This document shows positions 1 through 5,629 of a DNA stretch of 5,629 bases, piece by piece. The stretch covers positions 1 through 5,629 of the forward strand of contig DBKQ01000004.1 in the NCBI GenBank assembly GCA_002298545.1, read 5' to 3'. The position numbers and the translations under genes were made by a program. Source of the DNA: Prevotella sp. UBA746. GTDB taxonomy: Bacteria; Bacteroidota; Bacteroidia; Bacteroidales; Bacteroidaceae. The notes below the pieces were generated by a model. It saw nothing but the letters and a program-made list of their open reading frames with translations, did not search any database and had not been told where the DNA came from. The stretch's first letter is position 1. Every line of letters begins with the position of its first letter.

Positions 1-132
1 TGATTTACCTTCTGACTTCAGCAATATGGATTTGCATCTGATACGAAAACTATGAGTAGGGCCATTATGATAGCCTTTCTCTAATTTGAGGCAATCAACC
101 TCTGATAATTCAAGTACTTTTATTGGTTTCAT
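1..132 (-). CDS. IS630-type transposase, N-terminal fragment (cut by window edge)
   Basis: This reading frame starts with ATG at 132 and stays open for 44 codons to the window edge, so only the N-terminus is visible. The peptide begins MKPIKVLELSEVDCLKLEKG and continues with a GYHNGPTHSFRIRCKSILLK stretch. That pattern (glycine-tyrosine, then an H-x-F-R-x-R-C core, then ILLKS-x-G) matches, from memory, the start of the winged helix-turn-helix DNA-binding domain of Bacteroidales IS630-family transposases. The DDE catalytic residues would lie outside the window, so it cannot be judged whether the gene is intact. It lies 84 bases downstream of the regulator gene on the same strand. The spacer is AT-rich and I could not define a terminal inverted repeat from one end only. 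A different HTH protein of similar N-terminus is possible. Confidence 0.7.
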   Translation of the reverse strand, partial: MKPIKVLELSEVDCLKLEKGYHNGPTHSFRIRCKSILLKSEGKS

Positions 133-216
133 AATCTACTTTTTCTATAAAACGGAAAATGAACTATATTAGTACTGATATATATAAATAATTTAGATCA
201 TTTACTTATGCTTGTG
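133..216. other. AT-rich spacer between regulator gene and transposase gene
   Basis: This 84-base spacer is very AT-rich. It contains an imperfect palindrome at 165-182 (16 of 18 positions symmetrical) centred on AGTACT. It has no GC-rich stem followed by a U-run, so no terminator for the upstream regulator gene is evident. If the downstream gene belongs to an IS630 element, its terminal inverted repeat and a TA target duplication should lie here, but neither can be assigned without seeing the other end. Confidence 0.4.
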
Positions 217-1989
217 TTAATATATTGTATTTATAAATTCAATCCAATCGCTCGATGCTGCATATTTCCCAAAGTTCTTATAATATAGGCGTTGATTAAT
301 GGAATATATGCTACTTGGAGATGCACACGTAATAATAGAAATTTCTTTTACACTAAGTCCCATTCTTGTTAAAAGGCAAACTTTAAGTTCTGTATATTTT
401 AGGTCGACAAGGTTATGTAGTTTTGTCTCAAAATCAGGGAAACTATTATATATAGCTTTTTCCAGTTCTTTCCATTCTGTGAATGTATTCTTGTCATATC
501 CGTTCAGTATACATCTTATTTGTTTATACACTTCGGTTCCCTTTATCTTTACAGAACAATCTCTAATTCGTTTTTTCCGGCTGTTTAATTCTTCCAACTC
601 TGTTTGTCTTATATTTAGAGCGTTTTTCGTGTCTTCGAGTTTGTTCGTTTCTAATAGTTCCTTGAGCTCTTTTATTTCCTGTTCTTTTTTTGAAATATAG
701 TCAGTATTAATTTCTTTATTTTTTTTCAGCTGCTCAGTAAGTATCTTGCATCTTTTTTCGGTAAGTTTTTTTTGTTGCCTAAGCTTAAAATAAATGATAT
801 ATGCAGAAAGTAGGCTTATAATGAAGCTTGCAGAGAAAATTATGATGTAGAGATTCTTGTCTGCATTTTCTTTTTGTAGTTGAATATTTTCCCTTTCGTG
901 TAATTTGTAGTTGTAAAGAGCATGAGCCTTGGCTGAAGCTTCTTCTGCGCTAATTTTCTTTACGGAGTCATCAAAGATCTTGTAATATTTGACGTATTTA
1001 GAGATGTCTGACAATTTTTTGTCTTTTATGCCTTGATTAAGTAGACACCAATAAGCATACCGCTTACCATACACGTTGCCATGTCGCATAATAGAGTCGC
1101 TGTATTCGTTTATTTTGTCGTCTTCCCCTAATTTTGTATATGTTTCAAGTGCAATGGAATAAAGTTCGCTTCTATCTGATGACTTTTCTTTAATAGCATA
1201 TTCAATATGCTTTTTGGCTTCATTCAGAATGCCTAATTCAAGATAGTGGTTCGTTATCTGGCAATCAATTTCGGAAAGTATACTTTTGTTTTTTGCGGCT
1301 TCTGCCAGCCTTTTAGCTTTTAACATTACTTTAAGTGCTTGATGTGGATGCCCTAAGTTGCCAAATGTCCATGCTATATTCATGTAGTCATAGATACATC
1401 TTGTCGTGTCTTTTCTCTCTTTGTTGATTGCGAGAGATTTAGATTCCCAATAATAGGCTTCTTTATGCAAATTTTGTGCAGAGAAGTTTTGTCCTAATTG
1501 GTAACAGAACAGTGCGAGGAGGTTTTTGTCTTTATTTTCAGGTATTGACTTTATACCATAAAAGAAACACTTGTTCGCTTGTGGAATATCCATAAGTGAA
1601 TTATATGCGCATCCGGCACAATAGTAAACTTCTGGCAACAAGTTCCTGTCTCCATTGTTTTTGAAATGCTTTACCAATGCTTTTGCCTCACAGTCATCGT
1701 ATATCTTATTGTCTGATTTTATTGTAGATTTTAAAGTAAGTAAACGAAAAAACCATTTAGCTTCTTCATTCATTTTTCTCCTTTCTGCTTTGTATGCGCT
1801 TAGCATTTCTTTAGCTTTACTTGGTGCAACATTGCAAATGGAATCTATCTCCACCAGTTCTTGAGGATAGTTGTATCTTTTAATGCAGATGGATAATGTT
1901 ACAACTACAATTGCTAATATCATTATAGTTGCTATCGATATGAATGTTTTTTTACGTCTATGATAAAATTTTACAATCTCAAAAATCAT
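217..1989 (-). CDS. Membrane-anchored TPR protein with C-terminal helix-turn-helix, probable transcriptional regulator
   Basis: The 590-residue product has a layered layout. After a basic patch (RRKK, residues 11-14), a hydrophobic segment at about 15-36 should anchor it in the inner membrane; the lipobox is not canonical (isoleucine before C35), so it is probably not a lipoprotein. Residues about 40-345 form helical pairs typical of TPRs, clearest at 118-150, 155-190, 198-231 and 236-270. A second membrane segment spans about 380-402. A charged coiled coil (about 403-475) follows, then a C-terminal domain with a LuxR/sigma-r4-like helix-turn-helix at about 526-572 (YTELKVCLLTRMGLSVKEIS, then an SSIYSINQRLY recognition helix). 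This architecture is common in Bacteroidota regulators. The inferred topology puts the TPRs in the periplasm and the HTH in the cytoplasm. The start at 1989 keeps the first membrane segment and follows an A-rich leader. The gene is much AT-richer than the fts genes, suggesting separate ancestry. Ligand and targets are unknown. Confidence 0.85.
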   Translation of the reverse strand: MIFEIVKFYHRRKKTFISIATIMILAIVVVTLSICIKRYNYPQELVEIDSICNVAPSKAKEMLSAYKAERRKMNEEAKWFFRLLTLKSTIKSDNKIYDDCEAKALVKHFKNNGDRNLLPEVYYCAGCAYNSLMDIPQANKCFFYGIKSIPENKDKNLLALFCYQLGQNFSAQNLHKEAYYWESKSLAINKERKDTTRCIYDYMNIAWTFGNLGHPHQALKVMLKAKRLAEAAKNKSILSEIDCQITNHYLELGILNEAKKHIEYAIKEKSSDRSELYSIALETYTKLGEDDKINEYSDSIMRHGNVYGKRYAYWCLLNQGIKDKKLSDISKYVKYYKIFDDSVKKISAEEASAKAHALYNYKLHERENIQLQKENADKNLYIIIFSASFIISLLSAYIIYFKLRQQKKLTEKRCKILTEQLKKNKEINTDYISKKEQEIKELKELLETNKLEDTKNALNIRQTELEELNSRKKRIRDCSVKIKGTEVYKQIRCILNGYDKNTFTEWKELEKAIYNSFPDFETKLHNLVDLKYTELKVCLLTRMGLSVKEISIITCASPSSIYSINQRLYYKNFGKYAASSDWIEFINTIY

Positions 1990-2023
1990 TTCGTTTTTTT
2001 GTTCGTTTTTATTTCTTCTTCAT

Positions 2024-2053
2024 CAAATATCCGCATCGGCTTTATTGGTTAAA
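2024..2053 (-). promoter_or_regulatory. Possible Bacteroidota-type promoter of the TPR/HTH regulator gene
   Basis: On the minus strand GATATTTG (2031-2024) fits the Bacteroidota -7 consensus TAnnTTTG at all defined positions but the first. Nineteen bases upstream is TTT (2053-2051) where the -33 TTG is expected. Transcription would start roughly 30 bases before the ATG at 1989, leaving an A-rich leader. The match is partial and it overlaps the hairpin after yqeY, so this is tentative. Confidence 0.3.
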
Positions 2054-2067
2054 TAAATCCGGTGCGG
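2031..2067 (-). terminator. Long hairpin after yqeY, probable transcript end of the dcw unit
   Basis: A 37-base inverted repeat begins 16 bases after the yqeY stop codon. The outer arms 2031-2039 (CCGCATCGG) and 2059-2067 (CCGGTGCGG) pair over nine positions, followed by one mismatch and a six-pair AT stem (2041-2046 with 2052-2057) around a five-base loop. Read as minus-strand RNA, the outer stem has one C-A mismatch; as plus-strand RNA the same position is a U-G wobble. The bases after it on the minus strand (ATATTTGATG) are only moderately U-rich, so termination may be weak or factor-assisted. Its position and strong symmetry support a role in ending or stabilising the transcript. Confidence 0.5.
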
Positions 2068-2082
2068 TTCCTTAGCATGACA

Positions 2083-2529
2083 TTACGCCAACAGTTTCTT
2101 TACAATATCCGAAATCATCTTTCCGTCAGCCCTGCCTGCCATTTTCTTGCTGGCAACGCCCATAACCTTACCCATCTCCTTGATGGATGATGCTCCAGTC
2201 TCGGCGATAATAGCCTTGACCTCTGTTTCAATCTCCTCTGCCGTCAGTGGCTTCGGCAGATACTCCTCGATAACGCGAACTTGTGCCAGCTCCTCTTCGG
2301 CGAGGTCCGGTCGGTTTTGCTGTTCGAATGTAGCGGCAGACTCCTTGCCCTGCTTGGCGAGCTTGGCAAGAATCTTCAGTGCGGCAGCGTCCTCAAGGGT
2401 GTCGTTGGCTCCCGGGGCTGTCTTTGCCTCGATAAATACCTTCTTGATGTTGCGCAAGGTTTCAAGACGCACCTTGTCGCGGGCTTTCATAGCCTCCTTG
2501 ATGTCATTGCTTACTTGATCGTATAACAT
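2083..2529 (-). CDS. yqeY: GatB/YqeY domain protein
   Basis: The 148-residue product matches the usual length and motifs of the YqeY family: an N-terminal helical part with RDKVRLETLR at 17-26, the EYLP motif at 89-92, a GASSIKEMGKVM segment at 112-123 and AGRADGKMIS at 131-140, ending in a short helix. The family resembles the C-terminal tail domain of GatB, the tRNA-binding subunit of the Asp/Glu-tRNA amidotransferase. YqeY proteins stand alone and lack the catalytic part, and their own role is not settled; a tRNA-related function is only suggested by homology. No signal peptide or membrane segment is seen, so it should be cytoplasmic. It follows ftsZ by 72 bases on the same strand, but a terminator-like hairpin lies between them, so it is probably expressed by read-through or from a promoter inside ftsZ. 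The start at 2529 gives the standard family N-terminus. Confidence 0.93.
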   Translation of the reverse strand: MLYDQVSNDIKEAMKARDKVRLETLRNIKKVFIEAKTAPGANDTLEDAAALKILAKLAKQGKESAATFEQQNRPDLAEEELAQVRVIEEYLPKPLTAEEIETEVKAIIAETGASSIKEMGKVMGVASKKMAGRADGKMISDIVKKLLA

Positions 2530-2540
2530 AACTTTAAGTG

Positions 2541-2577
2541 TTTTAAATTAAAAGAGGAGCTGCGAACAACCCCTCTT
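2541..2577 (-). terminator. Intrinsic terminator or attenuator between ftsZ and yqeY
   Basis: Read on the minus strand, AAGAGGGGTTG (2577-2567) pairs with CAGCTCCTCTT (2562-2552) over 11 positions, two of them G-U wobbles, around a four-base UUCG loop (2566-2563). The stem is followed by TTAATTTAAAA (2551-2541), a U-rich tail. The wobbles pair only in the minus-strand transcript, which fits its direction. It starts 24 bases after the ftsZ stop codon and ends close to the yqeY ATG, leaving no room for a promoter between hairpin and yqeY. Confidence 0.75.
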
Positions 2578-2601
2578 ACTAAATATGTTGATAAAAATAT
2601 T

Positions 2602-3930
2602 CTAACTGAACTTTATCGTCCCCGTTATGGGCGTCTGCTTGGGAACTGCCGTTTCTGTAGCGGTGTCTCCCTTCGACTGCTTCTTCAGTTCGTCATACTG
2701 GAGCTTGGAACGCTTGTATGTAGGTGTAGTCTCAACGGCAGAGATGAGGTTGTCGTTGTCGAGGTCTTCTTCGCTGAAGATAAAGCAGCGCGGCTTGAAA
2801 CGCTTCTCGCCGTTCACGTCGTTGCCGTAGTACTGGTCGATGAGGTTTTGTTCGGCAGCCTCCTTTTCGCGCTTCTCGCGGATAGCAGCAGCGTTTATTG
2901 CCTTCTGGTCGGTGATGTTCATCTTGCCATCTTCCACCTTCACGCCGAAGCCTGTGGCGAGGATAGTAACCTTAATCTTGTCGCCCAGTTCAGGGTCGTT
3001 GGAGAGGCCCCATTTCGTCTCGATATCGTCGTCGAAGCCGTCCATGAACTCGTTCACTGCTGTCATCTCTTCCATCATAAGAGTTCCCTTACCGTCTTTG
3101 CCGCCAGAGAACGACACGGAGAGAAGAATCTTCTTTGAGTGGTACACATCGTTGTCGTTGAGCAACGGAGAGTGTAGGGCTGCGTTTATTGCCTTCTTCA
3201 TGCGGTCTTCGCCCTCACCGTAGCCAGTGCTCATGAGAGCTACGCCACCGTCTTTCAATACTGTCTTAACATCGTTGAAGTCGAGGTTGATGATACCGTG
3301 CATGGTGATAATCTCAGCGATGCTCTTTGCTGCGATGCTCAGAGTGTCGTCGGCCTTGCCGAAAGCATCCTCAACGGAAAGCTGTCCGTATATGGAGAAG
3401 AGACGCTCGTTGTTGATTACCAGCAGGGCGTCAACATTCTTTGCCATGCGCTCTACTCCGGCAAGGGCCTTCAGAATCTTCTTCTTGCCTTCCCATTTGA
3501 ATGGGATGGTAACGATACCTACGGTAAGTATACCCATGTCCTTGGCGATGCGCGCCACCTCCGGACCGGCTCCGGTACCAGTACCGCCACCCATTCCGGC
3601 TGTGATGAATACCATCTTAGTGCCGTCGTTGAGCATGTTGCGTATTTCGCCTTCGCTCTCCACAGCTTTTTCTTTACCCGTTTCCGGATTGTTTCCGGCT
3701 CCAAGACCTTCTTCTCCGAGCTGCAGGTGGACAGGTACTGGAGAATCATCGAGAGCCTTCTTATCGGTGTTGCAAAGAACGAAAGTAACATCGTGGATAC
3801 CCTCACGGTACATGTGGTTTACTGCGTTGCCTCCTCCTCCTCCAACACCGATAACCTTAATTATGCTTTGTGGCTTGTCTGGCTCGCCGAATGCTAATGC
3901 CATTCTGCCAATCTTCTTATCGTCTGCCAT
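2602..3930 (-). CDS. ftsZ: Cell division protein FtsZ
   Basis: FtsZ is the tubulin-like GTPase that polymerises into the cytoplasmic division ring. The 442-residue product has the N-terminal GTP-binding domain with a glycine run at 28-34 (GVGGGGG), the tubulin signature GGGTGTG at 114-120, and the T7 synergy loop NLDFND at 215-220 with N215, D217 and D220 in place for hydrolysis across the subunit interface. The C-terminal globular domain ends near residue 335. A charged linker then leads to TTPTYKRSKLQ (401-411), which resembles the conserved peptide that binds FtsA. About 30 more residues follow, ending PITGTIKFS, so the peptide is not at the extreme C-terminus. FtsA should be its membrane tether, encoded just upstream. 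The start at 3930 gives a short extension before the GTPase fold and follows an A-rich leader. The stop is TAG. All key catalytic residues are present. Confidence 0.98.
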   Translation of the reverse strand: MADDKKIGRMALAFGEPDKPQSIIKVIGVGGGGGNAVNHMYREGIHDVTFVLCNTDKKALDDSPVPVHLQLGEEGLGAGNNPETGKEKAVESEGEIRNMLNDGTKMVFITAGMGGGTGTGAGPEVARIAKDMGILTVGIVTIPFKWEGKKKILKALAGVERMAKNVDALLVINNERLFSIYGQLSVEDAFGKADDTLSIAAKSIAEIITMHGIINLDFNDVKTVLKDGGVALMSTGYGEGEDRMKKAINAALHSPLLNDNDVYHSKKILLSVSFSGGKDGKGTLMMEEMTAVNEFMDGFDDDIETKWGLSNDPELGDKIKVTILATGFGVKVEDGKMNITDQKAINAAAIREKREKEAAEQNLIDQYYGNDVNGEKRFKPRCFIFSEEDLDNDNLISAVETTPTYKRSKLQYDELKKQSKGDTATETAVPKQTPITGTIKFS

Positions 3931-3990
3931 ATCTTTATTTCTTTAATTTTTCTTTTCTTGTTTAGAGCGGTTTATATATGCTCTGTGGTT
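3931..3990 (-). promoter_or_regulatory. A-rich ftsZ leader without Shine-Dalgarno
   Basis: The 60 bases between ftsA and ftsZ read on the minus strand contain a weak five-pair inverted repeat (AGAGC at 3984-3980 with GCTCT at 3968-3964) and then an A-rich purine stretch running to the ATG at 3930. There is no AGGAGG-like motif. A-rich leaders of this kind are typical of Bacteroidota translation starts. No convincing TAnnTTTG promoter was seen, so ftsZ is probably co-transcribed with ftsA. Confidence 0.45.
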
Positions 3991-5517
3991 TTATTCGTCC
4001 TCGCCCTCGGTGATGAGGTCTTTTAGCTTTCTCTTGAATGCTCCCCATTTGCTGCCGAAGCTTTCCTTGCGTTTCATCTCGTCAATCTTTGCGTTTGCTT
4101 CCTTGACGTAATCGCCGTTAGGGAAAGCGGAAATATAACGCTCATATGCCTCTATGGTGTTGTCGAGTTGGGCTTTGTCCCATTCCTTCTTGTCGTTTTG
4201 GCGTTCCTGGATAAACTTCTCGCCAGGTGTAGGTACTCTTCCTGTACCTGTCGGCATATTTGGGAAGGTTGTTGCTTGCTCGGTTTGAGGTGTAGCCTCT
4301 GTGGCTGGTTTCGTTTCGTTGTTGCCTGTAGCCGCAGCAAAGATGTTCTGCTGAATGTTAAGTTCGCCACCGTCGCAGCTCATGTCGCCTTTCTTCAGCA
4401 GTCCGAGAAGTGTGTTCATCGTTCCGTCGTGAGGCACGCTGATATTCTTGTTCGTTGTGTTCACGTTGTCTGGAATAAACTGCACGGTAGTAATCTTTTC
4501 TATTTTCGTTTTCTTGCGGAAAGCTGTTTCTACGTTCTTCAGATTAGCTCCGCCACCGGTAAGGATTATTCCCCCGTTCAGCTTTTCCTGATATTCCGGT
4601 GATACTTGAGCCCATACGTTTTCTATAATCTCCTGCATCCTTGCTTCAACGACTTGCTGGAACTTTACGCTTGACACTTTGTGCTCCAGATCGACAGAGA
4701 ATTCCATCGTCTTGTTCAGTTCCTCAGGTTCATTGTATGCGCTGCCGTATTTGCGCTTCATCTTTTCTGCTACTTCATCGTCGATGTTGAGAGTGGTGAG
4801 GTCTTTTGTTATATTTTTGCCTCCAAGTGGAATTACGGCAATATGTCGCAGGATGTTCTTGTGGTAGACAAGCATTGTTGTGGTGTCGTAGCCAAGGTCG
4901 ACGAGCAGGCATCCGGCGCGTTTCGACGTGTCGTCGAGGATGCAGTCGGCAAGAGCGAGCGGTGCGATGTCGAGTTCGGCAATCTTGATGTTGGCACGCT
5001 CAAAGCAGTCGTTCAGACGGTCGTAGAAGGCTTTTCTCCATAAGATATTGAGGAAATTGCCAGTCAGCCGGTCTGCCTGTATGCCTGCCGGATCTGTCTG
5101 AAGGTCGTTGCCAACCTTATATTCCTGTATTGCTACATCCAGAATCTCCTTGTCTGCATACGCTTTGTTTCGGTTGGCGTCCATCAGTTCGTTTACCATC
5201 TGTTGTGTTATGATGGTATCGCTTGACAGGTCTTTTGTTATCTCGTGTTTCACGCTGAGAATAGACTGTCCGCCGACTCCAACGTAAACTTGAGAGATAT
5301 CTCTGTTGAGAGCCGTCTTCAGTTTTCTAACGATGTTTGTAATACTCTGTACTGTCTTCTCGATATTGTAGACGATACCCTTACGGATATTGCCAAGGGA
5401 GTCTTCGCTGGCAATGGCATACACTGCTATACTGCCGTCGGCATTCTTTCCTCCGGCTATTCCCCTAATCTTGGATGAGCCCAGTTCAATTGCTACTATA
5501 AAATCCTTTGCTGGCAT
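3991..5517 (-). CDS. ftsA: Cell division protein FtsA with TPR-like C-terminal insert
   Basis: FtsA is the actin-like ATPase that anchors FtsZ to the inner membrane and recruits later divisome proteins. The 508-residue product shows the phosphate-1 motif IELGSSKIRG (10-19), the region of the FtsA-specific 1C/SHS2 domain (about 85-165), the phosphate-2 motif LLVDLGYDTTT (204-214) and the adenosine motif IILTGGGANL (317-326). The actin core ends near 375, after which the protein is longer than the roughly 420 residues of E. coli FtsA. A low-complexity T/P/A/E/N linker (about 395-430) leads to one helical pair resembling a TPR unit (about 446-483, with WDKAQ, NTIEAYERYISAFPNGDY and a VKEA helix). 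Last comes a basic amphipathic helix (about 488-503; W491, F494, L498, L501, I502 on one face) that fits the membrane-targeting sequence. The start lies 4 bases after the ftsQ stop, suggesting translational coupling. Confidence 0.97.
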   Translation of the reverse strand: MPAKDFIVAIELGSSKIRGIAGGKNADGSIAVYAIASEDSLGNIRKGIVYNIEKTVQSITNIVRKLKTALNRDISQVYVGVGGQSILSVKHEITKDLSSDTIITQQMVNELMDANRNKAYADKEILDVAIQEYKVGNDLQTDPAGIQADRLTGNFLNILWRKAFYDRLNDCFERANIKIAELDIAPLALADCILDDTSKRAGCLLVDLGYDTTTMLVYHKNILRHIAVIPLGGKNITKDLTTLNIDDEVAEKMKRKYGSAYNEPEELNKTMEFSVDLEHKVSSVKFQQVVEARMQEIIENVWAQVSPEYQEKLNGGIILTGGGANLKNVETAFRKKTKIEKITTVQFIPDNVNTTNKNISVPHDGTMNTLLGLLKKGDMSCDGGELNIQQNIFAAATGNNETKPATEATPQTEQATTFPNMPTGTGRVPTPGEKFIQERQNDKKEWDKAQLDNTIEAYERYISAFPNGDYVKEANAKIDEMKRKESFGSKWGAFKRKLKDLITEGEDE

Positions 5518-5521
5518 ATTA

Positions 5522-5629
5522 CTATATATTTTCAGGTTGCTTTTTATGTTTCTTGCATATAATTTGGTTGTCGAATTCCAGGTTTATGTATGGGTATTTG
5601 TTCCACCCCACTTGGCTTAGACCATATTT
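5522..5629 (-). CDS. ftsQ: Cell division protein FtsQ, C-terminal end (cut by window edge)
   Basis: Reading in from the right edge, an open frame of 35 codons ends at TAG (5524-5522). It includes KYGLSQVGWNKYPYINLEFD, followed by NQIICKK and a lysine-rich end. This matches, from memory, the C-terminal beta-strand of Bacteroidales FtsQ, with its hallmark 'W-x-x-Y-x-x-I-N-L-x-F-x-N-Q-I-x-C' pattern. FtsQ is a bitopic inner-membrane protein whose periplasmic domain links early and late divisome components; only the last periplasmic strand is seen here. A second in-frame stop, TAA at 5521-5519, follows the TAG at once. The gene sits directly before ftsA in the expected ftsQ-ftsA-ftsZ order, which strengthens the call. 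Confidence 0.9.
   Translation of the reverse strand, partial: KYGLSQVGWNKYPYINLEFDNQIICKKHKKQPENI

Noticed and set aside
299..700. A 133-codon plus-strand frame opposite the C-terminal part of the regulator gene
   Set aside because: Its hydrophobic, F/S-rich product mirrors the lysine/glutamate-rich coiled coil on the other strand; no independent support.
3298..3897. A 199-codon open frame on the plus strand opposite ftsZ
   Set aside because: It overlaps both ftsZ and another antisense frame, has no recognisable motif and no credible leader; taken as a shadow of ftsZ.
3227..3946. A 239-codon open frame on the plus strand opposite ftsZ
   Set aside because: It lies wholly antisense to the start of a clear, complete ftsZ, its protein is serine/proline-rich low-complexity sequence with no recognisable domain, and it is what a GC-richer gene's complementary strand tends to produce.
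3964..3984. Inverted repeat AGAGC/GCTCT between ftsA and ftsZ considered as a terminator
   Set aside because: The stem is only five pairs with an 11-base loop and no U-run follows, so it is unlikely to stop transcription.
4168..4602. A 144-codon plus-strand frame opposite ftsA
   Set aside because: Cysteine- and phenylalanine-rich sequence without domain features, fully inside ftsA; a complementary-strand artefact.
5390..5620. A plus-strand frame crossing the ftsQ-ftsA junction
   Set aside because: It is antisense to two recognised genes and its hydrophobic end comes from the AT-rich junction; no leader or family match.
1..5629. CRISPR array, tRNA, rRNA or defence/toxin-antitoxin system
   Set aside because: No regularly spaced direct repeats, cloverleaf-like sequences or characteristic gene pairs were seen on either strand.

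Overview
The window looks like chromosomal DNA from a member of the Bacteroidota, most likely Bacteroidales and close to Prevotella. This rests on the recognisable Prevotella/Bacteroides style of FtsQ, FtsA and FtsZ, A-rich leaders without Shine-Dalgarno motifs, and a Bacteroidota-type membrane TPR regulator. The genus is an inference from remembered protein families; no search was run. Every supported gene lies on the minus strand, so transcription runs from high to low coordinates.

Region 1 (about 5629 down to 2083) is the distal end of the division and cell-wall (dcw) cluster: the last 35 codons of ftsQ, then complete ftsA, ftsZ and yqeY. ftsQ and ftsA are 4 bases apart, ftsA and ftsZ 60 bases, and ftsZ and yqeY 72 bases. 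The ftsZ-yqeY gap holds an 11-bp GC-containing hairpin with a UUCG loop and a U-rich tail, a good intrinsic terminator or attenuator that would set yqeY expression below ftsZ. A second, longer hairpin follows yqeY and probably ends the unit. FtsQ (periplasmic divisome scaffold), FtsA (actin-like membrane tether) and FtsZ (tubulin-like ring GTPase) act together at the division site. YqeY is a small GatB-tail-like protein of unsettled role.

Region 2 (about 1989 down to 217) is one long gene that is clearly AT-richer than region 1 (sampled 60-base lines of 23 to 35% GC, against 45 to 55% in typical ftsZ/ftsA lines). It encodes a 590-residue protein with an N-terminal membrane segment, TPR-like helical pairs, a second membrane segment, a coiled coil and a C-terminal helix-turn-helix. 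This looks like a membrane-spanning transcriptional regulator. Its target genes are not visible here.

Region 3 (132 down to 1) is the first 44 codons of an apparent IS630-type transposase, cut off by the window edge. The AT-rich regulator and the insertion sequence together suggest that the conserved dcw cluster borders a variable region here.

No rRNA, tRNA, CRISPR array or clearly new multi-gene system was found. The points most worth a second look are the TPR-like insert and membrane helix at the C-terminus of FtsA, the extended tail of FtsZ, the terminator between ftsZ and yqeY, and the two-membrane-segment TPR/HTH regulator.
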